From the NCBI RefSeq assembly GCF_000226215.1, contig NZ_AGFF01000023.1, positions 124,001-188,000 of the forward strand: 64,000 bases of DNA, in the 5' to 3' direction. The DNA comes from Dietzia alimentaria 72. Lineage in GTDB: Bacteria; Actinomycetota; Actinomycetes; Mycobacteriales; Mycobacteriaceae. The position numbers and the translations under genes are program-made. How positions within the stretch are numbered: the stretch's first letter is position 1; each line of letters starts with the position of its first letter. This document shows, piece by piece, positions 49,791 to 59,262 of the stretch. A model generated the notes under the pieces. It was given only the letters and a program-made list of their open reading frames with translations. It had not been told where the DNA came from and ran no database searches.

Positions 49791-50183
49791 GTGAACAAGG
49801 CCGACCTGATCGCCGAGCTGGCGGACCGGATGGGCGGCGACCAGCAGCTCGCCACCGAGGCGCTGGAGAACACGCTCGACATCATCGTGCGGGCGGTGTC
49901 GTCCGGCGAATCCATCACCATCATGGGGTTCGGCATCTTCGAGAAGCGTGCGCGAGCAGCCCGGGTAGCCCGTAACCCCCACACCGGGGAATCCATTCCG
50001 GTCCCGCCGACCTACTCGCCCGTCTTCCGGCCCGGCCAGTACTTCAAATCCGTGGTCCAGGGTGATGAGTCACTGCCCGAAGGCCGGCTCGCCGCCAAGC
50101 GGTCGAGTTCCCACCAGTCGTTCGGCGGTCTCCATCCCACCGGGATCGCTCATCGCGACAAGGTGAGCGGAGTCATCTCATAG
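49791..50183 (+). CDS. hup: HU-family DNA-binding protein without a long basic tail
   Basis: 130 residues from the GTG at 49791, behind AAGGGGGA; this matches the family start VNKADLIAELADRMG. The HU fold occupies residues 1-93: IMGFGIFEKRARAARVARNPHTGESIPVPPTYSPVFRPG includes the DNA-binding beta-arm with the invariant RNP. The last 37 residues are not Lys/Ala-rich. Mycobacterial HupB (in the same place after leuD) has a long PAKKA-rich tail, so this is a short version. A terminator follows directly, which argues against a frameshifted tail. Confidence 0.93.
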   Translation: MNKADLIAELADRMGGDQQLATEALENTLDIIVRAVSSGESITIMGFGIFEKRARAARVARNPHTGESIPVPPTYSPVFRPGQYFKSVVQGDESLPEGRLAAKRSSSHQSFGGLHPTGIAHRDKVSGVIS

Positions 50184-50193
50184 GGGTCGAGAG

Positions 50194-50225
50194 CCCGGCA
50201 GCCCGTACGCAGGCCGCCGGGTTTT
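50194..50225. terminator. Terminator between hup and the mutT1 gene
   Basis: CCCGGC (50194-50199) pairs with GCCGGG (50216-50221), followed by TTTT on the plus strand. It ends hup and probably also the convergent fbiD-ppk-mutT unit. Confidence 0.65.
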
Positions 50226-50229
50226 CGCG

Positions 50230-51147
50230 TCAGCGCACGGGCAACGGACTGGGATAATAGTCCGCATAGACCAGTACGCCGTCGTTGAATCCGAGTCCCC
50301 ACGCCCCGGCCTTCTTGGTGGACGCGTTCTCGACCCGGAGTCCCGCCAGCTCTGCGAGATCGCCGATGAGGCCCGGTATCGCTGTGCCCTGTGAGCTCAC
50401 CGCCGGCACGCCGCCGGTGGACGCAAGCTCCACAAGTCGTGTGCGCGCGGCTACCGGGTCGTCCATGTACGCCTCGTCGCTGAGGGCCGGCTCGCTCGCG
50501 ATCTCCACGTCGAGCTGGTCGGAGAGCGGCACGAGGGTCTGCTCACAGCGCACCCGCGGAGCGCTGTGTAGCCGTCGTACGCCGAAGGCCTGCAGCATGG
50601 GCGCGAGAAACTCCGCCTGCGACCGGCCTGCCTTCTCAAGTGGACGGAGTGAATCGTCACCGCTCCACTCACTTCGTTTTCCGGCCTTGGCGTGCCGGAC
50701 AAGCAACAGGCTGGAGTCCGCGGACGGGCCGTCGGCAAAACGATTGAGAATCTTCCGGTCCAACGCGTACGTAACCTGCTCCTTGGCCTCGTCGAGAGGC
50801 AGCCACCGGAGTTCGTCTACTTCGGAGTTGGGCTCGAAGGCACCATCCGCGGCGACAGCCGCCCAGTAGGTGACCTCCTTGCGGGTGTTCTCCTTCAGCG
50901 GGTACCCCGTGGTCCCGATACGGGAGCCCAGGACAGCCTTGAAACCAGTCTCCTCCGCGATCTCACGCACGGCCGTCACCGGTAGTGACTCCCCGGCGTC
51001 GACCTTGCCTTTAGGGAGTGACCAGTCGTCGTACCTGGGACGGTGGACCACCGCACAGAGCGGGGCGTCGCCCTCCATCCGGTACAGCACGGCGCCGGCG
51101 GCCGGGACGACCCGAATTTTCGACTTAGCGTCGGACGATCGCGCCAT
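50230..51147 (-). CDS. mutT1: Nudix hydrolase fused to histidine phosphatase (MutT1 type)
   Basis: 305 residues from the ATG at 51147, which shares one base with the ppk stop. The N-terminal Nudix domain (about 10-140) has a full box: GKVDAGESLPVTAVREIAEETGF fits G-x5-E-x7-REUxEExGU. The C-terminal domain (about 150-300) begins with LLVRHAKAGKRSEW, the RHG motif of histidine phosphatases. In mycobacteria this two-domain protein cleans 8-oxo-GTP to the monophosphate and can hydrolyse diadenosine polyphosphates. Last gene of the fbiD-ppk-mutT1 operon. Confidence 0.92.
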   Translation of the reverse strand: MARSSDAKSKIRVVPAAGAVLYRMEGDAPLCAVVHRPRYDDWSLPKGKVDAGESLPVTAVREIAEETGFKAVLGSRIGTTGYPLKENTRKEVTYWAAVAADGAFEPNSEVDELRWLPLDEAKEQVTYALDRKILNRFADGPSADSSLLLVRHAKAGKRSEWSGDDSLRPLEKAGRSQAEFLAPMLQAFGVRRLHSAPRVRCEQTLVPLSDQLDVEIASEPALSDEAYMDDPVAARTRLVELASTGGVPAVSSQGTAIPGLIGDLAELAGLRVENASTKKAGAWGLGFNDGVLVYADYYPSPLPVR

Positions 51148-53240
51148 CAATTCCGGAACCCCGCGCGAACGGTTGCCATACGTTCCTGGTGGTCGAACGA
51201 ATCGCCCCAGTCCGCCTCAGCGGGCATCCGGGACCAGGTGGCATCGGGTTGCAGATGGAAGCTACGTGCCGCCGGATCGAGTGCCGAATCGAAGATGCGG
51301 TGGATCTGCGACTTGAGACGCGGATCGGTGACGGTGACCATCACCTCCACACGACGATCAAGGTTCCGGTGCATCATGTCCGCGCTCCCGATCAGCACCT
51401 CGTCCGCACCCCGGAAATTCAGGATCCGGGAGTGCTCGAGGAACCGACCCAGGATTGACCGGACATGAATGTTGTCGCTGAGTCCGGGAACCCCGGCACG
51501 GAGCGCACAGATCCCTCGGACCACGATCTCCACCGGCACACCTGCCTGGGACGCGCGATACAGCGAATCGATGATCTGCTCGTCCACCAGCGCATTGGCC
51601 TTCAGCCTGATGCCGGCCTCGCGTCCCTCGGTCGCCAGAGCGATCTCGCGGTCGATCCGCTCCATGATCCCGGACCGGATCCCCTCGGGGGCTACCAGCA
51701 ATCGGCGGTACTTGCTGACATTGGAGAAGCCCGTGAGGTGGTTGAACAGATCGGTGAGGTCCGACACCACGTCCTCGTTGGCGGTGAACAGGCCCACGTC
51801 CTCGTAGAGTCGGGCCGTTTTGGGGTTGTAGTTTCCGGTCCCAATGTGGGCGTAGCGCTGCAGCCGATCGCCTTCTTTGCGTACCACGAGACAGGTTTTA
51901 CAGTGCGTCTTGAGGCCGATCAGGCCATAGACCACATGGACGCCCGCCTGCTCGAGTTCGCGCGCCCAACGAATGTTGTTCTGCTCGTCGAACCGGGCCT
52001 TGATCTCGACCAGTGCGACAACCTGCTTGCCAGCTGCGGCGGCGTCGACCAGGGCGTTGACGATGGGGGAGTCTCCCGACGTCCGGTACAGCGTCTGTTT
52101 GATCGCCAGGACGTTCTCGTCCGCCGCGGCCTGTTCGATGAACCGCTGCACGGTGGTGGCGAACGAGTCGTATGGATGCTCCACCAGGACGTCACCCTCG
52201 TGGAGGGAGTCGAAGATGTTCCTTGCCGTCTCGCGCTCGCCGAACGCCGGGGGAGTGGCCGGCACCATGGCCTGGTCCTTGAGGTCGGGAAGGTCGAGCC
52301 GGTGCAGTTGCCAGAGTCCCGTCAGGTCCAAGAGCCCGGGGAATCGGATGACGTCCGCGGAGTCCACATCGAGTTCGCGTTGCAGGATCCGGAGCATGCG
52401 CTCGGTGGTGTCCTCGGCGATCTCCAGGCGGACCGCCGAACCGAAGCGTCGACGCGCGAGTTCCCGCTCGAGAGCCTGCAGTAGGTCCTCGTCACGGTCC
52501 TCCTCGACCTCCATGTCCGCGTTGCGGGTCACACGAAACACGTGGTGCTCGACGATCTCCATGCCCTGGAAGAGCTCACCGAGGTGTGCGGCGATGATCT
52601 CCTCGGCTGGGACGAACGTGAACACTTCCTCGATCCCACGGTCGACCCGGACGAACCGCGGCACATTGTGGGGGATCTTTACCCGAGCGAAGTGCTCCTG
52701 GCCCGAGTCAAGGCTCTTGATGATCACCGCGAGGTTGAGACTGAGGCCGGAGATGTACGGGAACGGATGAGCGGGGTCCACGGCGAGCGGGGTCAGGACC
52801 GGGAACATGGTGTTGCGGAAGACCTCGGAAAGGGAGAACCGCTCATCCGCGGTGACCTCCGACCATCGGAGGATCCGAATGCCGTGACGTTCGAGCTCGG
52901 GTTGGATCTCATCCTGGAAGATCCGGGTCTGTTCGTCACACAGTTCGCGTGTCCGGACGCTGATGCGGACCAATTGCTCCGCCGGTGTCTGGCCGTCCGC
53001 GGACCGCACGGACAGGCCCGTCTTGTCGCGGCGCTTCAGGCCGGCCACGCGCACCATGTAGAACTCGTCGAGGTTCGACGCGAAGATCGCGAGGAACTTG
53101 GCCCGCTCGAGTAACGGCACGTCTCTCTCGCCGGCGAGAGCGAGGACCCGGGAGTTGAAGTCGAGCCAGCTCAGTTCACGGTTGAGGTAGCGATCCCGGG
53201 CGCGGGGAAGTCCCTTGAGGTCGTGGTCGTCTGCGGTCAC
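51147..53240 (-). CDS. ppk: Polyphosphate kinase 1
   Basis: 697 residues, GTG start. PPK1 makes inorganic polyphosphate from ATP. N-terminal domain start [20 protein letters not shown]; catalytic PLD-like domains carry [23 protein letters not shown] and the histidine motif [22 protein letters not shown], which holds the phosphorylated His. The second catalytic segment [22 protein letters not shown] and [23 protein letters not shown] are intact. Overlaps fbiD upstream by 4 bp and mutT1 downstream by 1 bp, so the three are coupled. Confidence 0.97.
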   Translation of the reverse strand: MTADDHDLKGLPRARDRYLNRELSWLDFNSRVLALAGERDVPLLERAKFLAIFASNLDEFYMVRVAGLKRRDKTGLSVRSADGQTPAEQLVRISVRTRELCDEQTRIFQDEIQPELERHGIRILRWSEVTADERFSLSEVFRNTMFPVLTPLAVDPAHPFPYISGLSLNLAVIIKSLDSGQEHFARVKIPHNVPRFVRVDRGIEEVFTFVPAEEIIAAHLGELFQGMEIVEHHVFRVTRNADMEVEEDRDEDLLQALERELARRRFGSAVRLEIAEDTTERMLRILQRELDVDSADVIRFPGLLDLTGLWQLHRLDLPDLKDQAMVPATPPAFGERETARNIFDSLHEGDVLVEHPYDSFATTVQRFIEQAAADENVLAIKQTLYRTSGDSPIVNALVDAAAAGKQVVALVEIKARFDEQNNIRWARELEQAGVHVVYGLIGLKTHCKTCLVVRKEGDRLQRYAHIGTGNYNPKTARLYEDVGLFTANEDVVSDLTDLFNHLTGFSNVSKYRRLLVAPEGIRSGIMERIDREIALATEGREAGIRLKANALVDEQIIDSLYRASQAGVPVEIVVRGICALRAGVPGLSDNIHVRSILGRFLEHSRILNFRGADEVLIGSADMMHRNLDRRVEVMVTVTDPRLKSQIHRIFDSALDPAARSFHLQPDATWSRMPAEADWGDSFDHQERMATVRAGFRN

Positions 53241-53974
53241 GGGACCATTGTGACTGAAACTCCGGACGCGCGGGTGCTGGGCGGGGACTCGTGCCGTAGG
53301 ACAACCGCGGTTGCCGCACCCACAGGACGATGTGCGAGGTCGTCGAGGTCGACGGGGGTGTCGACATCGCGAGTCGCCGGTGCGGGCGATGCTTCGCCGT
53401 GGAGAGTGACCGCCCCGCCCTCGGCCCGGTGACGGTCAGCCGAGCCCGCTCCGAACCTCGGGGTGCGCGCCGCCGCGGGGCCGGTCCAGAACGCCATGGT
53501 CGTCCCCTCGCCGCTGCGGTCGGTGATGATCGAGTGCGGGTGCGAGGACGCCGCGGCGAGGATCCGACCAAGGTGCTCGGCCGTGATCTCTGGCAAGTCG
53601 GCCGTCACCACCCCCACCGGGCCCCGGATATCTCTGAAGGCCACCGCCAGCGCGGCGTTGAGGGTGTCGTGGTCGGAGGCGTGTTCACCTCGCCCGGCCT
53701 CTGCCTTCCCGGCCGGTTCCGCAACGAACTCGGCGCCGATCCGGAGGGCCATCGCCTCGAGCTCCGGATCCGGAGAGACCACGCGGACCCTCGACACGCC
53801 GGGTGCGGAGACGCACGCACGCACGACGTCGGTGGCCATAGCCATGACCAGGTCCCGTCGTCGCGGGGCGGTCACAGCCCCAGCCAGGCGGCTCTTCGCG
53901 CCCGCAAGCGCCTTGACGGGGACGACGATCGTCCACCCGTCAACCGCGACCACGTGCTCACCCGGCGTGCTCAT
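53237..53974 (-). CDS. fbiD: 2-phospho-L-lactate/phosphoenolpyruvate guanylyltransferase (F420 synthesis)
   Basis: 245 residues from the ATG at 53974; frames running further upstream have no family-like sequence. The CofC/FbiD signature [19 protein letters not shown] at residues about 13-31 binds GTP, then [20 protein letters not shown] and [12 protein letters not shown], where the Asp binds metal, and [14 protein letters not shown], where the family has FGxxSxxxH. In mycobacteria FbiD uses phosphoenolpyruvate to start coenzyme F420 synthesis; position next to ppk agrees (Rv2983). The stop overlaps the ppk start by 4 bp. It is divergent from gpsA. Confidence 0.9.
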   Translation of the reverse strand: MSTPGEHVVAVDGWTIVVPVKALAGAKSRLAGAVTAPRRRDLVMAMATDVVRACVSAPGVSRVRVVSPDPELEAMALRIGAEFVAEPAGKAEAGRGEHASDHDTLNAALAVAFRDIRGPVGVVTADLPEITAEHLGRILAAASSHPHSIITDRSGEGTTMAFWTGPAAARTPRFGAGSADRHRAEGGAVTLHGEASPAPATRDVDTPVDLDDLAHRPVGAATAVVLRHESPPSTRASGVSVTMVP

Positions 53975-54083
53975 CGGAGGCCATCCTGCCAGCCACGCCT
54001 CAGGACCGCCCCCAGGCGGGTAGCGTTTGTTCACGGTCCACCTCGGGTGGGGGCACGTGGAGGACGAGAGTCGGGAGGCGATG

Positions 54084-55082
54084 ATGGCGCGGATCGCGGT
54101 GATGGGTGCGGGATCGTGGGGAACCGCGGTGGGGAAAGTGCTCGCGGACGCGGGGTCCGAGGTCGTGATGTGGGCGCGTCGTGACGAGGCCGCACGCGCT
54201 CTGAACGAGCATCACTGCAATTCCCGGTATCTGCCGGATATCGTTCTCCCCGCCACGATCACGGCCTCGACGGACCCCGCGGAGGTTCTGGCCGGTGCGG
54301 ATGAGGTCGTGCTGGCAGTACCGTCGCAGAGTCTGCGCGGCAATCTCGAGCAGTGGGTGGACTTCTTCGAGCCCGACGCCGGGGTCATCTCTCTCGCCAA
54401 AGGTATCGAGACCGGGACACTGAAGCGGATCAGTGAAGTGGTGGCTGAGGTGATGGGGCTGCCGGAGAGCAAGATAGCTGCGTTATCGGGACCCAATCTC
54501 GCTCGGGAGGTGGCTGAGGGTCAGCCCGCCGCGACAGTGATCGCGTGCACAGACGAGGACCGGGCAGCGCGTTTGCAGGACGCTTTCACCACCTCATACT
54601 TCCGGCCCTACACGAACACCGATGTCGTGGGCTGTGAGATCGGGGGAGCGACCAAGAACGTGATCGCGCTGGTGTGCGGTATCGCCTCGGGGATGGGGTT
54701 GGGCGACAACACGATGGCGACACTCGTCACCCGGGGGCTGGCGGAGACCACCCGCCTAGGAGTGGCGCTGGGCGCCAACCAGATGACATTCGCCGGTCTT
54801 GCCGGTCTCGGAGACCTGGTCGCAACGTGTACTTCACCCTTGTCCCGCAACCGCACGTTCGGGGAGCGACTCGGCAAAGGGGAGACGCTCGAGCAGGCCC
54901 AGCAGGCGACCAACGGCCAGGTGGCGGAAGGGGTCAAGTCCTGCACCTCGATACGTGACCTCTCCCGACAGGTCGGGGTGGAGATGCCACTGACGGAGGC
55001 GATCCATGAGATCTGCCACGAGGGGGGCGACGCCGTCGAGGTGGCGGTGCGCCTTATGAGCAGGAGCACCAAGCCCGAGTAG
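54084..55082 (+). CDS. gpsA: Glycerol-3-phosphate dehydrogenase [NAD(P)+]
   Basis: 332 residues from the second of two adjacent ATGs (54081 and 54084), which is better spaced from the GGGAGG at 54073. It makes sn-glycerol-3-phosphate for phospholipids. Rossmann motif [26 protein letters not shown]-type segment [32 protein letters not shown]; catalytic lysine in [19 protein letters not shown]; and [22 protein letters not shown]. Followed 10 bp later by ddl. Confidence 0.96.
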   Translation: MARIAVMGAGSWGTAVGKVLADAGSEVVMWARRDEAARALNEHHCNSRYLPDIVLPATITASTDPAEVLAGADEVVLAVPSQSLRGNLEQWVDFFEPDAGVISLAKGIETGTLKRISEVVAEVMGLPESKIAALSGPNLAREVAEGQPAATVIACTDEDRAARLQDAFTTSYFRPYTNTDVVGCEIGGATKNVIALVCGIASGMGLGDNTMATLVTRGLAETTRLGVALGANQMTFAGLAGLGDLVATCTSPLSRNRTFGERLGKGETLEQAQQATNGQVAEGVKSCTSIRDLSRQVGVEMPLTEAIHEICHEGGDAVEVAVRLMSRSTKPE

Positions 55083-55092
55083 CCTCGGCTCG

Positions 55093-56193
55093 GTGAACCG
55101 CATCACCGTTGCCGTACTCTACGGCGGCCGCAGCTCCGAGCATTCCGTGAGCTGTGTGTCCGCCGGCGCCGTCATGAGCCACCTCGACCGGTCGGTCTAC
55201 GACGTGATCCCCGTCGGGATCACCGACTCGGGGGTATGGACCCTGGGGCCGGAGGACTTCTCAGACCTCCGGATCGTCAATCGCGCCATGCCGGTCGTGG
55301 ACCCGCAGCGACCCCGGGTGTCGTTGGGGCTCTCCACCGAAGATCGAGGGGTCTTACGATTTGTCGACGGCGAGAAGGCCGGCGACGAGATCGCGCATGT
55401 CGACGTGGTGTTCCCGGTGATGCACGGAACGCACGCCGAGGACGGGACGATACAGGGATTGCTCGAACTCTCAGGCGTCCCGTACGTCGGCCCCGGGGTG
55501 TTTGCCAGTTCTGCTGGGATGGACAAAGAGTTCACGAAGATCGTGCTGGGTGCCGCCGGACTTCCGATCGGCCGGCAAGTGGTCCTGCGGCCGGGTAGCG
55601 CGACTCTCTCCGACGACGAGCGCACGGATCTAGGGCTGCCGCTGTTCGTCAAGCCCGCCCGTGGTGGATCCTCCATCGGAATCACCAAGGTCTCCCGGTA
55701 CGAGGATCTGGATACGGCGATCGCTGAGGCGCGGCGCTTTGACCCCAAGGTGATCGTCGAGGCCGCGGTCGTCGGCAGAGAGGTCGAGTGCGGCGTCCTG
55801 GAATATCCGGACGGTCGAGTAAAGGCCAGCCTGCCTGCGGAGTTACACATTCCAGGCGAGCCCACTGATTCGGAGGGCGAAGGCACGGGCGAGGCCTTCT
55901 ACGACTTCGACACCAAGTACCTCGACGACGTGTGCACTTTCGACCTACCAGCCGAACTCCCGCACGAGCAGACCGACAACCTGCGCGAGTTGGCGATTCG
56001 CGCGTTCCACGCCCTCGACGCCCGCGGGCTGAGCCGCGTCGACTTCTTCGTGACCGAGCACGGTCCGGTGATCAACGAGGTCAACACGATGCCGGGGTTC
56101 ACGCCGATCTCGATGTACCCACAGATGTGGGCAGCGACCGGGGTGGACTATCCGACGCTCCTCGACACACTCGTTCGTAGCGCACTCGCCTAG
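55093..56193 (+). CDS. ddl: D-alanine--D-alanine ligase
   Basis: 366 residues, GTG start. An ATP-grasp enzyme that makes the D-Ala-D-Ala end of peptidoglycan precursors. The N-terminal GGRSSEHSVSCVSAGAVM carries the catalytic Glu-His-Ser. ATP-grasp lid and lysines: LPLFVKPARGGSSIGITKV; C-terminal metal motif DFFVTEHGPVINEVNTMPGFTPISMYPQMW contains N-E-N. The serine-and-tyrosine region SGVPYVGPGVFASSAGMDKEFTK is normal, with no sign of a D-lactate (vancomycin-resistant) type. Operon with gpsA. Confidence 0.97.
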   Translation: MNRITVAVLYGGRSSEHSVSCVSAGAVMSHLDRSVYDVIPVGITDSGVWTLGPEDFSDLRIVNRAMPVVDPQRPRVSLGLSTEDRGVLRFVDGEKAGDEIAHVDVVFPVMHGTHAEDGTIQGLLELSGVPYVGPGVFASSAGMDKEFTKIVLGAAGLPIGRQVVLRPGSATLSDDERTDLGLPLFVKPARGGSSIGITKVSRYEDLDTAIAEARRFDPKVIVEAAVVGREVECGVLEYPDGRVKASLPAELHIPGEPTDSEGEGTGEAFYDFDTKYLDDVCTFDLPAELPHEQTDNLRELAIRAFHALDARGLSRVDFFVTEHGPVINEVNTMPGFTPISMYPQMWAATGVDYPTLLDTLVRSALA

Positions 56194-56203
56194 GACAGGA
56201 GAA

Positions 56204-56225
56204 GCCGCGGCCAGTCGGCCGCGGC
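56204..56225. terminator. Bidirectional hairpin between ddl and the DUF3515 gene
   Basis: GCCGCGGCC (56204-56212), loop AGTC, GGCCGCGGC (56217-56225): a perfect 9-bp stem between convergent genes, with no T-run. Confidence 0.6.
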
Positions 56226-56242
56226 GACTCGATTCGGGGGGA

Positions 56243-56863
56243 TCAGCCGATCGGCGCAGGTCGCGGCTCCACCGCTTCGAGAGTGGCGGCGAGCGCGTCG
56301 GACAGATCCTGGATCGGGCCGGTGCCGCTGCCGTCGGGCAATGTCACCGCGACATATTGCGCGCGGTCCACCGCTACCCAGGTCGATGCGGTGATCGCCG
56401 GATCCGGATCGGGCTCGTTGAACCACTGGACGCCGTTGACCTCCTGTAGTGATGTCCCCACGATGAAGGTCGGAGGCGCGGGCAGTCCACAACGGACCAC
56501 CACGGGCTCGGCGTCGGGCATGCGGTAACCGGCTGCGCCCGGAGGCGAGGGTTCGGAGAACGCCACCCGGGTGGCGTCGCCGAGGGTCTCCGGCAGCGAT
56601 TCGACGAGCATCGTGCACTCCTGGGACTCCGCTCCGGGGGCAGGCAGCGTCACCGCGGTCACGGGTTCACTCGCCGCGGCTTCGGCGGCGTCGTTACCAA
56701 TGTCCCGCACCATCACCAGGACCACCACCAGCAAGACCAGCGGCACGACGATCGCTGTGATCACTACGACCTTAGAGACAGGAAGACCCGACCCAGGGGA
56801 ATCCCCGGTGTCACGGGGGCCGGCGCTGTACCTGTCAGGCGGTACGCTGTCCGTCGTTGCCAC
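56243..56863 (-). CDS. DUF3515 family membrane-anchored protein
   Basis: 206 residues, GTG start. A short cytoplasmic Pro/Gly-rich segment, one membrane helix (VVVITAIVVPLVLLVVVLVMV, about residues 31-51), then an external domain of about 150 residues with two cysteines (QECTMLVESLPETL and VVVRCGLPAPPTF), probably disulfide-bonded. The blocks PAPPTFIVGTSLQEVNGVQWF and WVAVDRAQYVAVTLPDGSGTGPIQDLSDALA are typical of DUF3515, as in mycobacterial Rv2980, which also sits between ddl and thiL. Function unknown; the ddl neighbour hints at the envelope. Confidence 0.85.
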   Translation of the reverse strand: MATTDSVPPDRYSAGPRDTGDSPGSGLPVSKVVVITAIVVPLVLLVVVLVMVRDIGNDAAEAAASEPVTAVTLPAPGAESQECTMLVESLPETLGDATRVAFSEPSPPGAAGYRMPDAEPVVVRCGLPAPPTFIVGTSLQEVNGVQWFNEPDPDPAITASTWVAVDRAQYVAVTLPDGSGTGPIQDLSDALAATLEAVEPRPAPIG

Positions 56864-56976
56864 GTCGCGTCGTCCTCTCTCGGATGGATGGGCCGTCGGA
56901 CACGGCCCGCTAGCCTGACGGCAACGTTACAGATCGGCGCCGGCGAACCCGGTGCCAGACACCACCGGGGGAGCAC

Positions 56977-57963
56977 ATGGCGGGCGTGGCCGATCGGACC
57001 GTGGCGGTCGCCGAGGCTGGTGAGGCCGCGGTAGTGAAAGTGCTGAGCGGGCCGGCGGGACTCACCGGATCAGACCTCGTCGGCAATGGTGACGACGCGG
57101 CCGTGCTCGGGCCTGCCGCAGCCACCGTGGTGACCACGGACATGCTCGTCGAGGGCACGCACTTCCGCCTGGACCTGACGTCGTGGGAGCAGCTCGGCCG
57201 ACGGGCGGTCGCCCAGAACGTCTCGGATGTGCTTGCGATGGGCGCCGATTGTTCCCGGGTGCTGGTCGCGCTCGCGGTTCCCGGGGGCACGACAATGGGA
57301 CAGATAGAGGATCTGGCGGCCGGCGTTCATGCTGAAGCAGCGCGATCCGGCGCCGTGGTCGTGGGCGGCGACCTGACGAGTTCCGACTCCGTCATCGTGG
57401 GCGTCACGGCCATCGGCACGCTGCCGGCCGGTGCGGAACCTCTCCGGATAGATGGGGCGAAGGTAGGACACCAGGTGGCGTTGACCGGGGTCCCCGGACG
57501 GTCCGCAGCGGGACTGGCTCTGCTCATGGCGGGGCATCGGGACGGACCCCTGCAGAATGCGCATCGCGTCCCCTGGACCCCGATCGGGTCGGGACGGGCG
57601 GCGCGACTCGGCGGGGCCGGGGGCCTCACCGACGTCAGCGACGGTCTACTTCGTGATCTCGCTGGGCTCGCGCGCGCCTCGGGAGTGGCCGCGGACCTCC
57701 TCGTCGACGCTCTTCCCGTCGATACGCTGCTGCTCGAGGCCGCGGTCACCCTCGGGGCGACGGACCCCTCGGCGCAGGTCCTGGACTGGATGCTCGACGG
57801 GGGCGAGGACCACGGACTTCTCGCGACGTTCCCGGCCGGCGCCACCATCCCCCCGGAATTCACGGTCGTGGGCACGATTCGGGCCGGGACCCCCGGTGAG
57901 GTGACCGTCGACGGGCAGCCGAGGATCCCTGGAGGATGGGACTCGGCGCGCGGCGCGAACTAG
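56977..57963 (+). CDS. thiL: Thiamine-monophosphate kinase
   Basis: 328 residues, ATG behind GGGGGAG. It phosphorylates thiamine monophosphate to the active diphosphate. The AIRS-type ATP-binding features are GNGDDAAVLGP, TTDMLVEGTHFRLDLTSWEQLGRRAVAQNVSDVLAMGA, VVGGDLTSSDSVIVGVTAIG and the C-terminal GGLTDVSDGLLRDLAGLARASGV and DGGEDHGLLATF. All metal-binding aspartates appear present. First of a run with gamma-carbonic anhydrase (10 bp on) and ung (4 bp further). Confidence 0.95.
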   Translation: MAGVADRTVAVAEAGEAAVVKVLSGPAGLTGSDLVGNGDDAAVLGPAAATVVTTDMLVEGTHFRLDLTSWEQLGRRAVAQNVSDVLAMGADCSRVLVALAVPGGTTMGQIEDLAAGVHAEAARSGAVVVGGDLTSSDSVIVGVTAIGTLPAGAEPLRIDGAKVGHQVALTGVPGRSAAGLALLMAGHRDGPLQNAHRVPWTPIGSGRAARLGGAGGLTDVSDGLLRDLAGLARASGVAADLLVDALPVDTLLLEAAVTLGATDPSAQVLDWMLDGGEDHGLLATFPAGATIPPEFTVVGTIRAGTPGEVTVDGQPRIPGGWDSARGAN

Positions 57964-57972
57964 GATGCCTTC

Positions 57973-58494
57973 ATGGCTGTCTATGCACTGGGAGACCTCG
58001 AACCCGACATCGCACCCGACGCGTGGGTGCACCCCGACGCGGTGGTCATCGGACGGGTGCGACTCGGTCCCGGCGTGTCCGTGTGGCCCACCGCAGTACT
58101 GCGGGGCGATTACGGTCGGATCGAGGTGGGAGCCATGTCCAACATTCAGGACGGGACGATCGTGCACTGCACCGAGTCGGATCCCACGATCCTCGGTGAG
58201 CACTGCATTGTTGGACACAACGCGCACATCGAGGGCGCGACCATCGGAGACGGCGCACTGATCTCCTCCGGATCCGTGGTTCTCAACGGCTCCGTGATCG
58301 GGGCCGGGGCGATCGTGGCGGCCGGCTGCCTGGTTCCGCCGCGGTTCGAGCTCCCCGCTCGCCGCATGGCCATGGGGACCCCGGCCAAGATCCGGGAAGG
58401 CTTTGACGTGGACCCGGCGAAGCTCGCAGGCAACACGGAGTTGTACCACGAGAACGCGATGCGATACCGCGCCGAATTACGCCGGCTCGACTGA
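57973..58494 (+). CDS. Gamma-class carbonic anhydrase family protein
   Basis: 173 residues, the usual size of the PaaY/YrdA type. Left-handed beta-helix hexapeptide repeats run through the middle (VVIGRVRLGPGVSVWPTAVLRGDYGRIEVGAMSNIQDG). The three zinc histidines are in TIVHCTE, HCIVGHNAHIEG, spaced as in gamma-carbonic anhydrases, and the family ending YHENAMRYRAELRRLD is present. It may hydrate CO2 or be an inactive trimeric acyltransferase-like protein; the histidines favour the former. It is 10 bp after thiL. Confidence 0.9.
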   Translation: MAVYALGDLEPDIAPDAWVHPDAVVIGRVRLGPGVSVWPTAVLRGDYGRIEVGAMSNIQDGTIVHCTESDPTILGEHCIVGHNAHIEGATIGDGALISSGSVVLNGSVIGAGAIVAAGCLVPPRFELPARRMAMGTPAKIREGFDVDPAKLAGNTELYHENAMRYRAELRRLD

Positions 58495-58497
58495 ACG

Positions 58498-59208
58498 GTG
58501 GGTCACGAGTTCACGACGCTCCAGACGCTGAGGGAGCAGCTCGACCCGGGATGGGCGCGAGCGCTGGCCCCGGTAGAGGACCAGATCCACCGCATGGGCG
58601 ATTTCCTGCGTGCCGAGAATGCGGCGGGACGTGGATACCTTCCGGCCTCGGACCGGGTGCTGCGGGTGTTCGCCCAGCCCTTCGACGACGTTCGAGTGCT
58701 GATAGTGGGGCAGGACCCGTATCCGACCCCCGGGCATCCCATCGGCTTGAGTTTCGCCGTCGACGCCAACGTGCGGCCGCTACCGCGGAGTCTTGGCAAC
58801 ATCTACCGCGAGTACACCGAGGACCTCGGACTCCTCGCGCCCGCCCACGGCGACCTGGGGGCCTGGACACGATCGGGCGTGCTCCTGCTCAACCGGGTGC
58901 TCACCGTCACGCCGGGAGAGGCTGGTTCGCACCGTCGAAAGGGTTGGGAGGCCATCACGCAGCGCGCCATCGAGGCGTTGGTGGAACGAGACCGGCCGAT
59001 GGTGGCGATCCTCTGGGGCAGGGATGCGCAATCACTGACCCCGACGCTCGGCGACACGCCGGTCATCGCGTCGGCGCACCCGTCGCCGCTTTCCGCCCGG
59101 AGAGGGTTCTTCGGTTCCAGACCCTTCAGTCGGGCGAATACTGAGCTCGAACGATTAGGTGACGCGCCCGTCGACTGGACGCTGCCCCAGGAACCCGAAC
59201 AGTCGTAG
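58498..59208 (+). CDS. ung: Uracil-DNA glycosylase (family 1)
   Basis: 236 residues, GTG start 3 bp after the preceding stop. Removes uracil from DNA to begin base-excision repair. Motif A is [16 protein letters not shown] (71-86) with the water-activating D73, and the DNA-intercalation motif is [18 protein letters not shown] with H194. Family 1 enzymes usually have GQDPYH; the PYP variant here is also known in actinobacterial homologues. Full length. Confidence 0.95.
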   Translation: MGHEFTTLQTLREQLDPGWARALAPVEDQIHRMGDFLRAENAAGRGYLPASDRVLRVFAQPFDDVRVLIVGQDPYPTPGHPIGLSFAVDANVRPLPRSLGNIYREYTEDLGLLAPAHGDLGAWTRSGVLLLNRVLTVTPGEAGSHRRKGWEAITQRAIEALVERDRPMVAILWGRDAQSLTPTLGDTPVIASAHPSPLSARRGFFGSRPFSRANTELERLGDAPVDWTLPQEPEQS

Positions 59209-59262
59209 GGGCCACGACGGGCTCTCCACATTCCAGCTGTGTACCGGGCACTCGCGTCAGGT

